A DNA stretch of 64,000 bases from Gammaproteobacteria bacterium (GCA_017577615.1 PKRE01000001.1:434001-498000), one strand, 5' to 3'; shown: positions 51,482 to 60,531, counted from the stretch's first letter. Notes: generated by a model not told the origin, from the sequence alone. Translations and numbers: made by a program.

Positions 51482-53167
51482 GTGAAGTACCAAGTCGAAC
51501 GCCTCGTCAAGGCGGCGCTCGCCACGTTGTCCGCCGACATCCTGCCCGCCGACATCACGCCGCAGGTCGCCGTCGAGCGCACGCGCGATCCGGCGCACGG
51601 CGACTTCTTCACTAACGTTGCCCTCCAGCTCGCCAAGCCGGCGCGCCGCAACCCTCGTCAGCTGGCGCAAGCCATCGTGGACGCGCTCGCGCCGAGCGAT
51701 CTGATCGCAAAGGTCGAGATCGCCGGCCCGGGATTCATCAACTTTCACCTGTCCGCGGAGGCCTATCAGCAAGAGCTCGCTCGTATCTTCGACCTTGGAC
51801 CTGCGTACGGCTACAACAAGCGTGCGGCCGGCGAGCGTGTCGTCGTCGAGTTCGTCTCCGCGAACCCGACCGGCCCCCTGCACGTCGGGCACGGACGACA
51901 GGCAGCGCTCGGTGATGCGCTTGCGTCGCTGCTGCAGACGCAGGGGTACGAGGTCACGCGCGAGTTCTACTACAACGATGCAGGCGTGCAGATTCAGAAC
52001 CTCGCTTTGTCCGTGCAGGCGCGTGCGCGTGGCCTCAAGCCTGGCGATCCCGGCTGGCCGCAAGATGCCTACAACGGTGAATACATCCAGGACATCGCGA
52101 ACGACTTTCTGGCAAAGAAGACGGTACACGCGGCGGACGGCGAGGCGGTCAAAGCGACTGGCAAAGTGGATGATCTCGAGGCGATCCGTAAGTTTGCAGT
52201 GGCCTATCTGCGCCACGAGCAGGACATCGACTTGCAGAAATTCGGCGTGCGCTTCGACGTCTACTATCTCGAGTCGAGCCTCTACACGGATGGTCGAGTC
52301 GATCGTGTCGTCGAGGCATTGATCGCCAGCGGCAAGACGTACGAGAAGGACGGAGCGTTGTGGCTGCGCACGACCGACTACGGCGACGACAAGGACCGGG
52401 TCATGCGCAAGTCCGACGGCACTTACACGTACTTCGTGCCGGACGTTGCATACCACGTCACCAAGTGGGAACGCGGTTTTCGGCACGCGATCAACGTCCA
52501 AGGCAGCGACCACCACGGTACTGTGGCGCGCGTGCGCGCCGGTCTGCAGGCACTCGGCATCGGTATCCCGCCCGGGTATCCCGCGTACGTCTTGCACAAG
52601 ATGGTGCGGGTGATGCGCGGCGGTGAGGAAGTCAAGATCTCCAAGCGTGCAGGCTCGTACGTGACACTGCGAGATCTCATCGACTGGGCGGGGCGGGACG
52701 CGGTGCGTTTCTTCCTGGTCTCGCGCAAGCCCGATTCCGAGTTCGTGTTCGACGTCGACCTGGCGCTCGCGCAAACGGAAGAGAACCCGGTGTACTACGT
52801 GCAGTATGCGCACGCGCGCATCTGCAGCGTCTTCCGCCAGCTTGCGGAACGGGGGCTCGAGCACGACCGCGAGATCGGCGAGCAGAACGTCGCTCGGCTG
52901 AGCGAGCCGCACGAAAAGGCGCTCATCCGCCGACTGACGTCATATCCCGAGCTGCTCGAGGAAGCCGCTGCTGCGTACGAGCCGCATCAGCTCGCACACT
53001 ACCTGCGCGACCTCGCCGGCGACTTCCATACGTATTACAACGCGCACAAGATCATCGTCGAAGACGTCGGCTTGCGTAACGCGCGGCTGAATCTCATCGC
53101 TGCGACCCGCCAAGTGCTCCAAAATGGCCTTAAGATCTTGGGCGTCAGCGCACCAGAGAAGATGTAG
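51482..53167 (+). CDS. argS: Arginyl-tRNA synthetase
   Basis: Class I aminoacyl-tRNA synthetase charging tRNA-Arg. The protein of about 561 residues has the N-terminal Arg_tRNA_synt_N domain (RDPAHGDFFTNVALQLAK), the HIGH motif as HVGHG (about 134-138), a KMSKS-like KISKRAGSYVTL, and the DALR anticodon-binding domain at the C-terminus. The start is GTG at 51482, with GAGAAG eight bases upstream; GTG at 51473 is an alternative. It is followed by a SPOR-domain gene, an arrangement common in gammaproteobacteria. Confidence 0.95.
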   Translation: MKYQVERLVKAALATLSADILPADITPQVAVERTRDPAHGDFFTNVALQLAKPARRNPRQLAQAIVDALAPSDLIAKVEIAGPGFINFHLSAEAYQQELARIFDLGPAYGYNKRAAGERVVVEFVSANPTGPLHVGHGRQAALGDALASLLQTQGYEVTREFYYNDAGVQIQNLALSVQARARGLKPGDPGWPQDAYNGEYIQDIANDFLAKKTVHAADGEAVKATGKVDDLEAIRKFAVAYLRHEQDIDLQKFGVRFDVYYLESSLYTDGRVDRVVEALIASGKTYEKDGALWLRTTDYGDDKDRVMRKSDGTYTYFVPDVAYHVTKWERGFRHAINVQGSDHHGTVARVRAGLQALGIGIPPGYPAYVLHKMVRVMRGGEEVKISKRAGSYVTLRDLIDWAGRDAVRFFLVSRKPDSEFVFDVDLALAQTEENPVYYVQYAHARICSVFRQLAERGLEHDREIGEQNVARLSEPHEKALIRRLTSYPELLEEAAAAYEPHQLAHYLRDLAGDFHTYYNAHKIIVEDVGLRNARLNLIAATRQVLQNGLKILGVSAPEKM

Positions 53168-53173
53168 CCCAGC

Positions 53174-53207
53174 GCTTCGGGCTCGGAGCTTGGGTCTGAG
53201 GCTCGGG
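53174..53207. repeat. Degenerate GCTTCGGGCTCGGAGCTTGGG word repeat
   Basis: Stutter of GCTCGGG/GCTTGGG words between argS and the SPOR gene, similar to 2881-2896 and 27696-27725. Confidence 0.5.
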
Positions 53208-53280
53208 CGAGCGCGCAACAGCGACGCGCCCGAGCCCCATGCCCGGCAGCGAGTGAGCAGCTGCTAGCGTCCAATTGCCT

Positions 53281-53841
53281 ATGCCCAGAGACTACAAGCA
53301 CACTCGGCGCCGCTCGTCGGGATCAGCCGCCTCCGGTCTCGCCGGCTTCGTCGTGGGGCTCGCGTTGGGCCTGAGCGTCGCGCTCGCGGTCTATCTCTAC
53401 GATCGCCGGCCTGCCGCTCGCGTCGCCCAGCAATCCTCTCCTATCGCAGCAGAGGAAACGCCACCGGCACCCGAGCCTGCTCCCGCTTCGCAGCAGTCCG
53501 AAACGCAATACGACTTCTACGAAATGCTGCCGAAGTACGAGGTCGTCATTCCGGAACAGGACGGTCGGGTGCAGCAGCCGTCGCGGTCAGCGCCGGTTCG
53601 TAAACCCGGTGCCTACATCCTGCAGGCGGGCTCGTTCCGCAACTATGCCGATGCCGATCGCATGCGCGCGCTCATTGCCATGCAAGGTGTCGAATCGAAG
53701 ATCCAAAAGGTCACGATCGACAACGATACATGGCACCGCGTTCGCATCGGCCCGATCACTAATTTGCAGAAGCTGGAGGAAACCCGCAGCAAATTGCGAC
53801 AGGCGCGGGTCGAGGCACTGGTGATTCGCGTGGGGGATTGA
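53281..53841 (+). CDS. SPOR-domain cell-division protein (FtsN-like)
   Basis: A 186-residue bitopic inner-membrane protein: short basic cytoplasmic N-terminus, one membrane helix (about 18-40), a proline/alanine/glutamine-rich periplasmic linker and a C-terminal SPOR domain (YILQAGSFRNYADADRMRAL to VEALVIRV) that binds denuded septal peptidoglycan. The position after argS is that of ftsN-like genes in many gammaproteobacteria. ATG at 53281 is chosen over the TTG two codons earlier. It is convergent with ntrX across a polypurine/polypyrimidine repeat. Confidence 0.85.
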   Translation: MPRDYKHTRRRSSGSAASGLAGFVVGLALGLSVALAVYLYDRRPAARVAQQSSPIAAEETPPAPEPAPASQQSETQYDFYEMLPKYEVVIPEQDGRVQQPSRSAPVRKPGAYILQAGSFRNYADADRMRALIAMQGVESKIQKVTIDNDTWHRVRIGPITNLQKLEETRSKLRQARVEALVIRVGD

Positions 53842-53902
53842 GAAGGGGATAGGAAAGAGGGAAACAGGGAAGGGGCTGCCCTGCTTCCCTATTCCCCTTG
53901 CC
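53842..53902. repeat. Polypurine/polypyrimidine inverted word repeat between SPOR gene and ntrX
   Basis: A purine arm (AAGGGGATAGGAAAGAGGG, then ACAGGGAAGGGG) is followed by a pyrimidine arm (CTTCCCTATTCCCCTT). It lies exactly between two convergent genes and could act as a two-way terminator. The same style occurs after priA. Confidence 0.5.
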
Positions 53903-53903
53903 A

Positions 53904-55271
53904 TCAATCCTCGGCGAGCTGCCGGAAATCCACGCCCAGGCTGCGTAGCTTGCGATACAAGTGGGTGCGCTCCATGCCCACACGTTTGGCGAGCTGCCCC
54001 ACCTTGCCGTTGCACAAGATGAGCTGCTGCTGAAGATACGCGCGCTCGAAATGCTCGCGTGCCTCGCGCAGCGGGAGGGCCAACAGGTCCTGCTTGACGA
54101 GCGGCTCGTTCGCCGGAGCATGAATTGCAAGCTCGCGTTCGATCTCTTCCAGCTTGATCTCTTCCTCGCCGCCCAAGATCAGCAGTCGCTGCACGAGATT
54201 CTTCAGCTCGCGAACATTGCCTGGCCATGGATAGTTGCGCAGACGGTTCTGCGCGGCGACGCTGAAACGACGAAATGGCAGCTGCTGCTCGTCTACCAGA
54301 CGATCGACGTAGTAGCGCAGCAGCTCCGGGACGTCCTGTGCATATTCGCGCAGCGGCGGGATGTGCAGCGTGATGACGTTGAGCCGTGCGAGCAGATCCG
54401 CACGCACGGCTCCGCCGTTGTCCGGATTCAAGAATCGCGACGTGGCCGATGCGATGATGCGTACGTTCGCCTTGATTGGCGTCGTCCCTCCCACGCGCGT
54501 GAAGGACTGCGTCTCCAGCGCGGCGACGACCATGCCTTGCGCTCGCAGCGGCAAATCTTCGATCCCGTTGATGAAGAGCACGCCACCCGAGGCTTGCTCG
54601 AGCACTCCGGGGTGAACTCCGTTCGCGTCCTCGGCACCGTACAACGCGGTGGCGGCGCCTTCGTCGCTGACGCCAGTCGCGACGAGCTGCACGAACGGCC
54701 CCTTCGCGCGCGGGCTCAGCGAATGGATGTAGCGTGCGAAAGCCTCACGGCCGGTGCCAGGCTCGCCAACGATGAGCACGGGCGTCTCGTGCGGAGCGAT
54801 CTGCTGTGCCTGCTCGCGCAGCGCGTGCATGACTGGGCTGCGTCCGACCGGCGCGAGGAACGGCGGCACCAGCGAACGGCCAGGGCGGCGCTTGTCGCGC
54901 GCCGAATCAAGGGCACGCTCCACCGTCCGCAACAGCTTGGCGAGCGAGAGCGGCTTTTCTACGAAGTCGAATGCGCCGAGACGCGTCGCTTCCACGGCAG
55001 TCTCCACGGTGCCGTGCCCGGACATCATCACGATCGGGCACGGCGTCGTCCCGGTCGGCTCAGCCCACTCGCGCAGCAACGTGATGCCGTCCGCATCCGG
55101 CATCCAGATATCGAGCAGCACCAGATCCGGGGCGTGCTCGGCGCAGATGGCGCGTGCCTCGGCAGCGCTGGCAGCGACATCGACCTCGTAACCTTCATCC
55201 GCGAGGATTTCCTTCAAGAGATCGCGGATCTCGGATTCGTCATCGACAACCAAAATACGAGCTGCGCTCAT
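53904..55271 (-). CDS. ntrX: NtrX-like response regulator with degenerate sigma-54 AAA+ domain
   Basis: Response regulator of the NtrYX system, 455 residues. The receiver is intact (Asp54 in LVLLDIWMPD, Lys in FVEKPL), and a Fis-type HTH closes the protein (LAKRVGMERTHLYRKL). The AAA+ domain is eroded: Walker A reads GEPGTGRE (169-176), with Arg for the ATP-binding Lys. The GAFTGA loop is replaced by about DANGVH (216-221), and Walker B reads GGVLFINGIED (229-239), with Asn-Gly for Asp-Glu. It should bind DNA when phosphorylated but not hydrolyse ATP or remodel sigma-54. Its start overlaps the ntrY stop by four bases. Confidence 0.92.
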   Translation of the reverse strand: MSAARILVVDDESEIRDLLKEILADEGYEVDVAASAAEARAICAEHAPDLVLLDIWMPDADGITLLREWAEPTGTTPCPIVMMSGHGTVETAVEATRLGAFDFVEKPLSLAKLLRTVERALDSARDKRRPGRSLVPPFLAPVGRSPVMHALREQAQQIAPHETPVLIVGEPGTGREAFARYIHSLSPRAKGPFVQLVATGVSDEGAATALYGAEDANGVHPGVLEQASGGVLFINGIEDLPLRAQGMVVAALETQSFTRVGGTTPIKANVRIIASATSRFLNPDNGGAVRADLLARLNVITLHIPPLREYAQDVPELLRYYVDRLVDEQQLPFRRFSVAAQNRLRNYPWPGNVRELKNLVQRLLILGGEEEIKLEEIERELAIHAPANEPLVKQDLLALPLREAREHFERAYLQQQLILCNGKVGQLAKRVGMERTHLYRKLRSLGVDFRQLAED

Positions 55272-57505
55272 GCACGTTCTCTCCTCGGCCCGCCGCGTCG
55301 GTCGCGCAGCGCACCGCCTGCCCGGATCGTTGCGGTCAACGGCAGCTCGATGCGGACACGCGCACCGCCGCCACGGGCGTTGTCGGCTTCGATCCTGCCG
55401 CCGTGTTCTTCAACAATTCTTTTCACAATTGCAAGCCCAAGGCCAGTGCCTTTGGGCTTCGTGGTGACGTAGGGATCGAACACCTGCCCGATGACGTCGG
55501 GGCGGAACCCTGGACCGTTGTCCTCGACGACGATCTGAGCCAAGCGCTGCTCGCCGTGGGTAACGGCCCGCGTCGAGATGCGCACTTCGGGGTGCTCTGT
55601 CCCTTCCAGCGCCTCGAAGGCATTGACGAGCAAATTGTGAATGATCTGTCGCATCCGGCCGCGATCGGCCTCGATCGGCCCGAGCTCGGGGTCGAGATCG
55701 AGCTTCGGCTTCGCTGTGTGACCCGGCGCCAACCAGAGCTCAGTGACCTCCACGACGAGCTGGTTGAGATCGAAACGTGACAGGTTCATGGCGGGTGCAC
55801 GCGCGTATTCGCTGAACGCGTTCACCATTTCCTTCATCGCCTCCACCTGCTGCACGATCGTATGGGTGGCACGATCGAGCACGGCCGCATCGGCCTCGTT
55901 CATGGAGCCGAGCAACTTCTTGCGCAGGCGCTCGGCCGACAGCTGAATCGGCGTGAGCGGATTCTTGATCTCGTGCGCAAGCCGCCGTGCGACCTCGCCC
56001 CATGCGGCGTCGCGCTGAGCCTGCAAGAGCGCCGTGATGTCGTCGAAGACGATCACGTATCCTCCCGAGCCCTCGCTGTGACCGGAGAGCGGCGTGCACG
56101 CACACATGAGCACGCGGCGGCTCGATTCGGTCTGCAGCACGAGCTCCTCACGCCACTCCTTCTCGCCCGCGTCGAGGTGTGCGTTGCAGGCCTTCTGGAA
56201 TTGATCGAAGAGTGACGACTCGCCGTTGCCGTCGGACCCGAACGGCTGACCGATCAATGCCTCGACGTCTTTGCCTAGGATCGAGCTCGCCGCCTGATTC
56301 GCGGTGCGTATCGTGCGATCGGGCGCCAACGATATGACGCCGGTGGACAGGCTTGCGAGAATGACCGCGAGATTCGCACGCTCGGCTTCCACGGCCTGCT
56401 GACTGCGCCGCATCTCGACCCGCGCCCTGGCCAAACGCTTCGTCATGTCGTTGAAGGAGTGGATGAGGATGCCCATCTCGTCGTGCGACGTCAGCGGCAA
56501 ACGCAGATCGAAGTCGCCCTTCGCCACCGCACGCGTACCCGCGACCAGATCTTGAATCGGTCGCACGAGGCGCCGCGCGGCCCAAAACGCACCGTATAGC
56601 GCCGCAAACAGCGACAGCAGCAGAACGAGCGTGAGCGTCAACGTGAAGCTCATTTTGAGCGGCTCACGCAGGCGTGCTTTCTCGTTGTAGCGCTGGTACG
56701 CCGACTCGACCGTATCCGCCAGCTCGCCGAGGCGCCGCTCGATCGGATAGACCGCCCGCAGCACCCGCTCTTCCTCGCCAGGCACTGTGATCGGCACGAG
56801 CACTGCCGTGCGCACGACATAGCCGCCGCCCGCCAATGGCTCGAGCGCGAAATAGTCGCGGCCTCGCCGGACTTGCATCATGATCTCGTCGGTGGAAGGC
56901 ACCGGGATGGGGTCGCTGATCGTCTCGGAGCTGGTCGCTATGATGCGGCTGTTGGCACCGAGCAGCGTGAGCTCGAGCGCGCCGCTCGCGCCCCTGAGCT
57001 CATTGAGCACATGCACCGGGCTTGCGTCGCTGCCGGCCAGGCTTGCTGCCGTTTCATGTGTGCGCTGCACATATTCCCGGACGCGCAAATCGAGGGCAGC
57101 GCGCGAGAGCGTCAAGGCATCCTCGAGACCTTCCCGAACCTCGACGTGAAACCAGCTATCGATGCCGCGATTCAGAAAGACGACGGAGAAGTAAAAGACG
57201 AGCAAGAGCGGTGCGAGCGCGAGCGTTGCCGACATCCCGACCATGCGCGCCTCGAGCCGCGAACCGACGACGCGCTTACGCCAATCTCGCACGAGCTGCG
57301 TGAGGCGCCCCGCGATCAGAATCAGCAAGACGACGAGGCCGGCCGCATTGATGCCGACGATGAAGGGATGCAGGTCGCTGAAATGCGCGGATTGCTGGAC
57401 CGTTTGCGCCATCAGCAGCAGCGCCGCGACCCACAGCCCCGAGCCGACAAGGACCAGCACGCCGACCAGCGTGCGCTTTACAGTTGCGGAGACCACGTGT
57501 ACCAC
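55268..57505 (-). CDS. ntrY: NtrY-like membrane sensor histidine kinase
   Basis: Partner kinase of NtrX, about 745 residues. It has three to four N-terminal membrane helices with a periplasmic sensor part (about 110-290), a HAMP domain (RRLVRPIQDLVAGTRAVAKGD), a PAS domain (LAVILASLSTGVISLAPD), and a kinase core with the H-box VARRLAHEIKNPLTPIQLSA, N box (HNLLVNAFEAL) and GTGLGLAIVKRIV. It overlaps the 3' end of DUF4390; the start may be GTG at 57505 or 57496, or TTG at 57523. ntrX follows with an ATGA overlap. Confidence 0.92.
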   Translation of the reverse strand: MVHVVSATVKRTLVGVLVLVGSGLWVAALLLMAQTVQQSAHFSDLHPFIVGINAAGLVVLLILIAGRLTQLVRDWRKRVVGSRLEARMVGMSATLALAPLLLVFYFSVVFLNRGIDSWFHVEVREGLEDALTLSRAALDLRVREYVQRTHETAASLAGSDASPVHVLNELRGASGALELTLLGANSRIIATSSETISDPIPVPSTDEIMMQVRRGRDYFALEPLAGGGYVVRTAVLVPITVPGEEERVLRAVYPIERRLGELADTVESAYQRYNEKARLREPLKMSFTLTLTLVLLLSLFAALYGAFWAARRLVRPIQDLVAGTRAVAKGDFDLRLPLTSHDEMGILIHSFNDMTKRLARARVEMRRSQQAVEAERANLAVILASLSTGVISLAPDRTIRTANQAASSILGKDVEALIGQPFGSDGNGESSLFDQFQKACNAHLDAGEKEWREELVLQTESSRRVLMCACTPLSGHSEGSGGYVIVFDDITALLQAQRDAAWGEVARRLAHEIKNPLTPIQLSAERLRKKLLGSMNEADAAVLDRATHTIVQQVEAMKEMVNAFSEYARAPAMNLSRFDLNQLVVEVTELWLAPGHTAKPKLDLDPELGPIEADRGRMRQIIHNLLVNAFEALEGTEHPEVRISTRAVTHGEQRLAQIVVEDNGPGFRPDVIGQVFDPYVTTKPKGTGLGLAIVKRIVEEHGGRIEADNARGGGARVRIELPLTATIRAGGALRDRRGGPRRERA

Positions 57506-58086
57506 TCGCTGCGCCGACGCCAATCGTCCACCCAGAAGAGCACGAAACGCAGCGCATCCGGCATCGTACGCACGTCGATGCTCGCGCGAAGACTGATCTC
57601 GTGACGCCTAGAGGGCTCGACGAGGGCTTGGTCGAGGATGGGCAGCTTGCTGATGACGCGTAGCTCGTCGAGCGCCGCTCCGAGCGTCGCGTAAGAGACT
57701 TGCTTGCCGCTGTTGAGATTGCGAACGAGATAACGCTCGCTCAGCGCATGATAGACGAGCTCGTAGTTCTGCTCGAGCGTCGCCACTGTGTAGTCGAACC
57801 AGTAGCTACGCTGCCGGCGCACGACGATCTCGAGCTGCAGCTTGAGCGGGGCGCCTTCACGAATGGCAGCCCGTGCGCCCTCCGGTAGGTCCAGGTCCAG
57901 CGTCGCATTCAGCTCGTATACGCCGTCGGCTGGCTCAACGTAAGCAGAACGGATCTCACAGCGGCTTTGGCCTTGTCCGAAGACCGCCTGCGGGATCGCA
58001 ATGAAGGCAAGCAACACGACCGTCCGACCCGCGTTCGCGAAGATCCGTGACCAAAGATCGCGCCAGAACTGTAGGCTCGCTCCCAC
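57478..58086 (-). CDS. DUF4390 exported protein
   Basis: A 202-residue protein with an N-terminal signal segment (about 20-38, ending VFGQG) and a beta-rich DUF4390 domain (ELNATLDLDLPEGARAAI, KLQLEIVVRRQRSYWFDY). GTG at 58086 has AAAAGGAT eight bases upstream. The family is almost always just upstream of ntrY, as here, where the two genes overlap slightly; this suggests a role in NtrY signal sensing, which is inference. The gap to rsmB upstream is 110 bases. Confidence 0.88.
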   Translation of the reverse strand: MGASLQFWRDLWSRIFANAGRTVVLLAFIAIPQAVFGQGQSRCEIRSAYVEPADGVYELNATLDLDLPEGARAAIREGAPLKLQLEIVVRRQRSYWFDYTVATLEQNYELVYHALSERYLVRNLNSGKQVSYATLGAALDELRVISKLPILDQALVEPSRRHEISLRASIDVRTMPDALRFVLFWVDDWRRRSEWYTWSPQL

Positions 58087-58196
58087 TCATTATCCTTTTG
58101 TCTTCTGAGAGGGTGACGAACGCGGACATTCATCCGGGCGCTCTTGCCCGCCGCATGCCGGCGCGGCCCGAGCGTTCCCGCTCCGGATCGCCACCT

Positions 58197-59510
58197 CTAC
58201 ACCTTGTCGAGGCAAGCATAATAGAACCCATCCATTCCGGCTGTGCCAACCGCAATCCGCGCTCCAGGACCCGGGCCCGAGTCCATGCCGATTGCGGCGA
58301 AAGCCTCCCGCGTGCTGTCGCGAGCGCTGCTGTCGTGGGCGAGAAACCCGTCGATCACATCGGCCGTTTCGGCCAGCAAAGCCGAGCAGCTCGCGTACAC
58401 CAAGCGCCCCCCCGGCTTGAGCATCGACCAGCACGCGCGCAGCAGCTTCTGTTGCTTAGCTACCAGGGCTGGAATGTCTGCCGCTCGACGCAATAGCTTG
58501 ACGTCTGGGTGGCGGCGAATGACCCCGGTTGCCGAGCACGGCACGTCCAGCAGGATTCGGTCGAAGGGACGGCCGTCCCACCAAGCGCGAGCATCCGCGA
58601 CGTCGGCCGCGATGACCCGCGCGCGCACACCAAGCCGCTGTAGGTTTTCTTCGACACGCTGCAGCCGCTCAGCTGAAGCATCGACCGCGACAAGCTCGTC
58701 GAGCTCGGGCGCGAGCTCGAGGATGTGTCCGGTCTTCCCGCCCGGCGCGGCACAGGCATCGAGCACGCGCTCGTGCGGCTGTGGTGCTAGCAGCCGCGCG
58801 GCGAGCTGGGCAGCTGCATCCTGTACCGAGACGAGACCCTGCGCGAATCCAGGCAGCTCGGCGACCTCGACGGCACGTGCCAGCATCAAGGCCTCGTCGG
58901 CGAACATGCTGGCTGCGATTTCGAACCCGTGTGCCTCGAGCTCGCGACGATACTGCGCGGCAGCGACCTTGCTGCGGTTGACCCGCAACCAGAAAGGCGG
59001 TCGTTGATTGTTGGCCTCCAGGATCGTGAGGTATTGCTCCGGCCAATCGCGCGCCAATTGCTCGACTAACCATCGTGGATGTGCCGTGCGCGTCGCGAGG
59101 TCTCGATCGACGCGCCGCGCTAGCGCCGCGCCCTCGCGCTGATACCGCCGCAGCACAGCATTGATCATGCCCGCAGCACGTGCTTGCCCGAGCAGCCGCG
59201 CAGCCTCGACGGTCTCGTTGACGGCAGCGTGCGCCGGAATGTCCGTGTAGGCGAGCTGACACAAACCGACGATCGCAAGCGCATGCACCTGTGGCTGCAG
59301 CGACTGGCCGCGCCTCGATAGCAGCTGTCTCAGGATGGGATCGAGCCGTAGGTACCAGCGTACGCTATCGAACACGAGCGCACGCAGCAGCCCACGGTGC
59401 TGGGGCGCCATCGCGGGATCGATGCGCAAGGCCGTCTCCAGCGAGCGCCCTTGCATCACGGCCGCAACCACGCGTGCCGCCTGCGCCCGTAATGCCGCCG
59501 ACGAGCTCAC
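58197..59510 (-). CDS. rsmB: 16S rRNA m5C967 methyltransferase (RsmB/Sun)
   Basis: SAM-dependent cytosine-5 methyltransferase for 16S rRNA position 967. The 437-residue protein has an N-terminal NusB-like RNA-binding domain (about 1-140) and a Rossmann MTase domain with the SAM loop VLDACAAPGGKTGHIL, the catalytic Cys in YASCSALLAET and the second Cys in LDVPCSATGVIRRHPD. GTG at 59510 overlaps the fmt stop (GTGA), so it is coupled to fmt. Part of the def-fmt-rsmB run. Confidence 0.94.
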   Translation of the reverse strand: MSSSAALRAQAARVVAAVMQGRSLETALRIDPAMAPQHRGLLRALVFDSVRWYLRLDPILRQLLSRRGQSLQPQVHALAIVGLCQLAYTDIPAHAAVNETVEAARLLGQARAAGMINAVLRRYQREGAALARRVDRDLATRTAHPRWLVEQLARDWPEQYLTILEANNQRPPFWLRVNRSKVAAAQYRRELEAHGFEIAASMFADEALMLARAVEVAELPGFAQGLVSVQDAAAQLAARLLAPQPHERVLDACAAPGGKTGHILELAPELDELVAVDASAERLQRVEENLQRLGVRARVIAADVADARAWWDGRPFDRILLDVPCSATGVIRRHPDVKLLRRAADIPALVAKQQKLLRACWSMLKPGGRLVYASCSALLAETADVIDGFLAHDSSARDSTREAFAAIGMDSGPGPGARIAVGTAGMDGFYYACLDKV

Positions 59511-60433
59511 GTGCCCAGCACCGCACCTTCCAGACGGTGCGCATTCAGGAACTGCGCGGCCGACACGGCGTTGCGCCCCGCAAGCTGCACTCGTGTCAAG
59601 GTGAGCGTCCCATGGCCCGTCGCCACATCGATGCCTTCGGGAGCGCAGCGCACCACAGTGCCCGGTGCACGGTCGTGCACCGCGTCGTTGGGGAACGCCT
59701 CCCAAACGCGGAGCTGTTGACCCTGCCAGGTCGTTTCAGCCACGGGCCAGGGATTGAAGGCGCGCACTTGACGATCTATGGCCCAGGCATCGAGCGACCA
59801 GTCGATGCGCGCTTCCTCCTTGCGAACCTTCTGTGCATAGGTGGCGCCTTCTTCGGGCTGCGGCTGCGGCGTCAGGGACGGCAACGTGTTCAGTGCCTCC
59901 ACTAATGCCTGCGCGCCGAGCTCAGCGAGCCGGTCGTGCAATGTCGCCGAAGTGTCGCGAGGGCCGATCGGAAGCGCCCGTTTGAGCAACATCGGACCGG
60001 TGTCGAGTCCCGCATCCATCTGCATGATCGTGACTCCCGTCTCGGCATCGCCAGCCAAGATCGCTCGCTGAATCGGCGCCGCGCCGCGCCACCGCGGCAG
60101 TAGTGAGGCGTGCACGTTGATACAGCCCAGCCGAGGCGTATCGAGCACGCTTTGTGGCAGCAACAATCCATACGCCACGACAACCATGAGATCCGCGCCG
60201 AAGGAAGCGAGCCGCTCGACAGCAGCCGGCTCTTTGAGCGTGAGCGGCTGTTCCACAGGCAAGCCGTGCTGTAGCGCCACGCGCTTTACGGGGCTGGGTG
60301 TGATGTGCCGCCCGCGTCCTGCGGGCCGATCCGGCTGCGTGTAGACGGCAACAACGCGATGCGGCGAGCGCAGCAACGCTTCGAGCGTCGGCACTGCGAA
60401 GTCGGGGGTACCGGCGAAGACGATCGAGTACAT
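59507..60433 (-). CDS. fmt: Methionyl-tRNA formyltransferase
   Basis: Formylates initiator Met-tRNA using 10-formyl-THF. The 308-residue protein has the N-terminal hydrolase fold with MYSIVFAGTPDFAVPTLEAL, the catalytic motif region INVHASLLPRWRGAAPIQRAI with the essential Asn and His, and a C-terminal OB-fold tRNA-binding domain. ATG at 60433 is the family start. It lies between def (upstream, with a 95-base gap carrying word repeats) and rsmB. Confidence 0.95.
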   Translation of the reverse strand: MYSIVFAGTPDFAVPTLEALLRSPHRVVAVYTQPDRPAGRGRHITPSPVKRVALQHGLPVEQPLTLKEPAAVERLASFGADLMVVVAYGLLLPQSVLDTPRLGCINVHASLLPRWRGAAPIQRAILAGDAETGVTIMQMDAGLDTGPMLLKRALPIGPRDTSATLHDRLAELGAQALVEALNTLPSLTPQPQPEEGATYAQKVRKEEARIDWSLDAWAIDRQVRAFNPWPVAETTWQGQQLRVWEAFPNDAVHDRAPGTVVRCAPEGIDVATGHGTLTLTRVQLAGRNAVSAAQFLNAHRLEGAVLGT

Positions 60434-60500
60434 TGGTGACTGGGCTCTGGACGCGGGGCCGGGCGCGCAGACGGCAGCGGCCAATCCGCGCACTGCGCGT

Positions 60501-60531
60501 TCTACAGCCTACAGCCTAGAGCTTACAGTTA
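60501..60531. repeat. Degenerate CTACAGCCTACAGCCTAGAGC word repeat
   Basis: Stutter of CTACAGC/CCTAGAGC words between def and fmt. CAGCCTAGAGC at 60512-60522 is the exact inverse of GCTCTAGGCTG at 33594-33604. GGCTATAGGCTTTAG (from 61158) and CCTATAGCCTAG (about 11115) are looser relatives. Confidence 0.5.

Noticed and set aside
53961..55472. A 503-codon plus-strand frame across ntrX
   Set aside because: Antisense to ntrX and without recognisable motifs or ribosome binding site.
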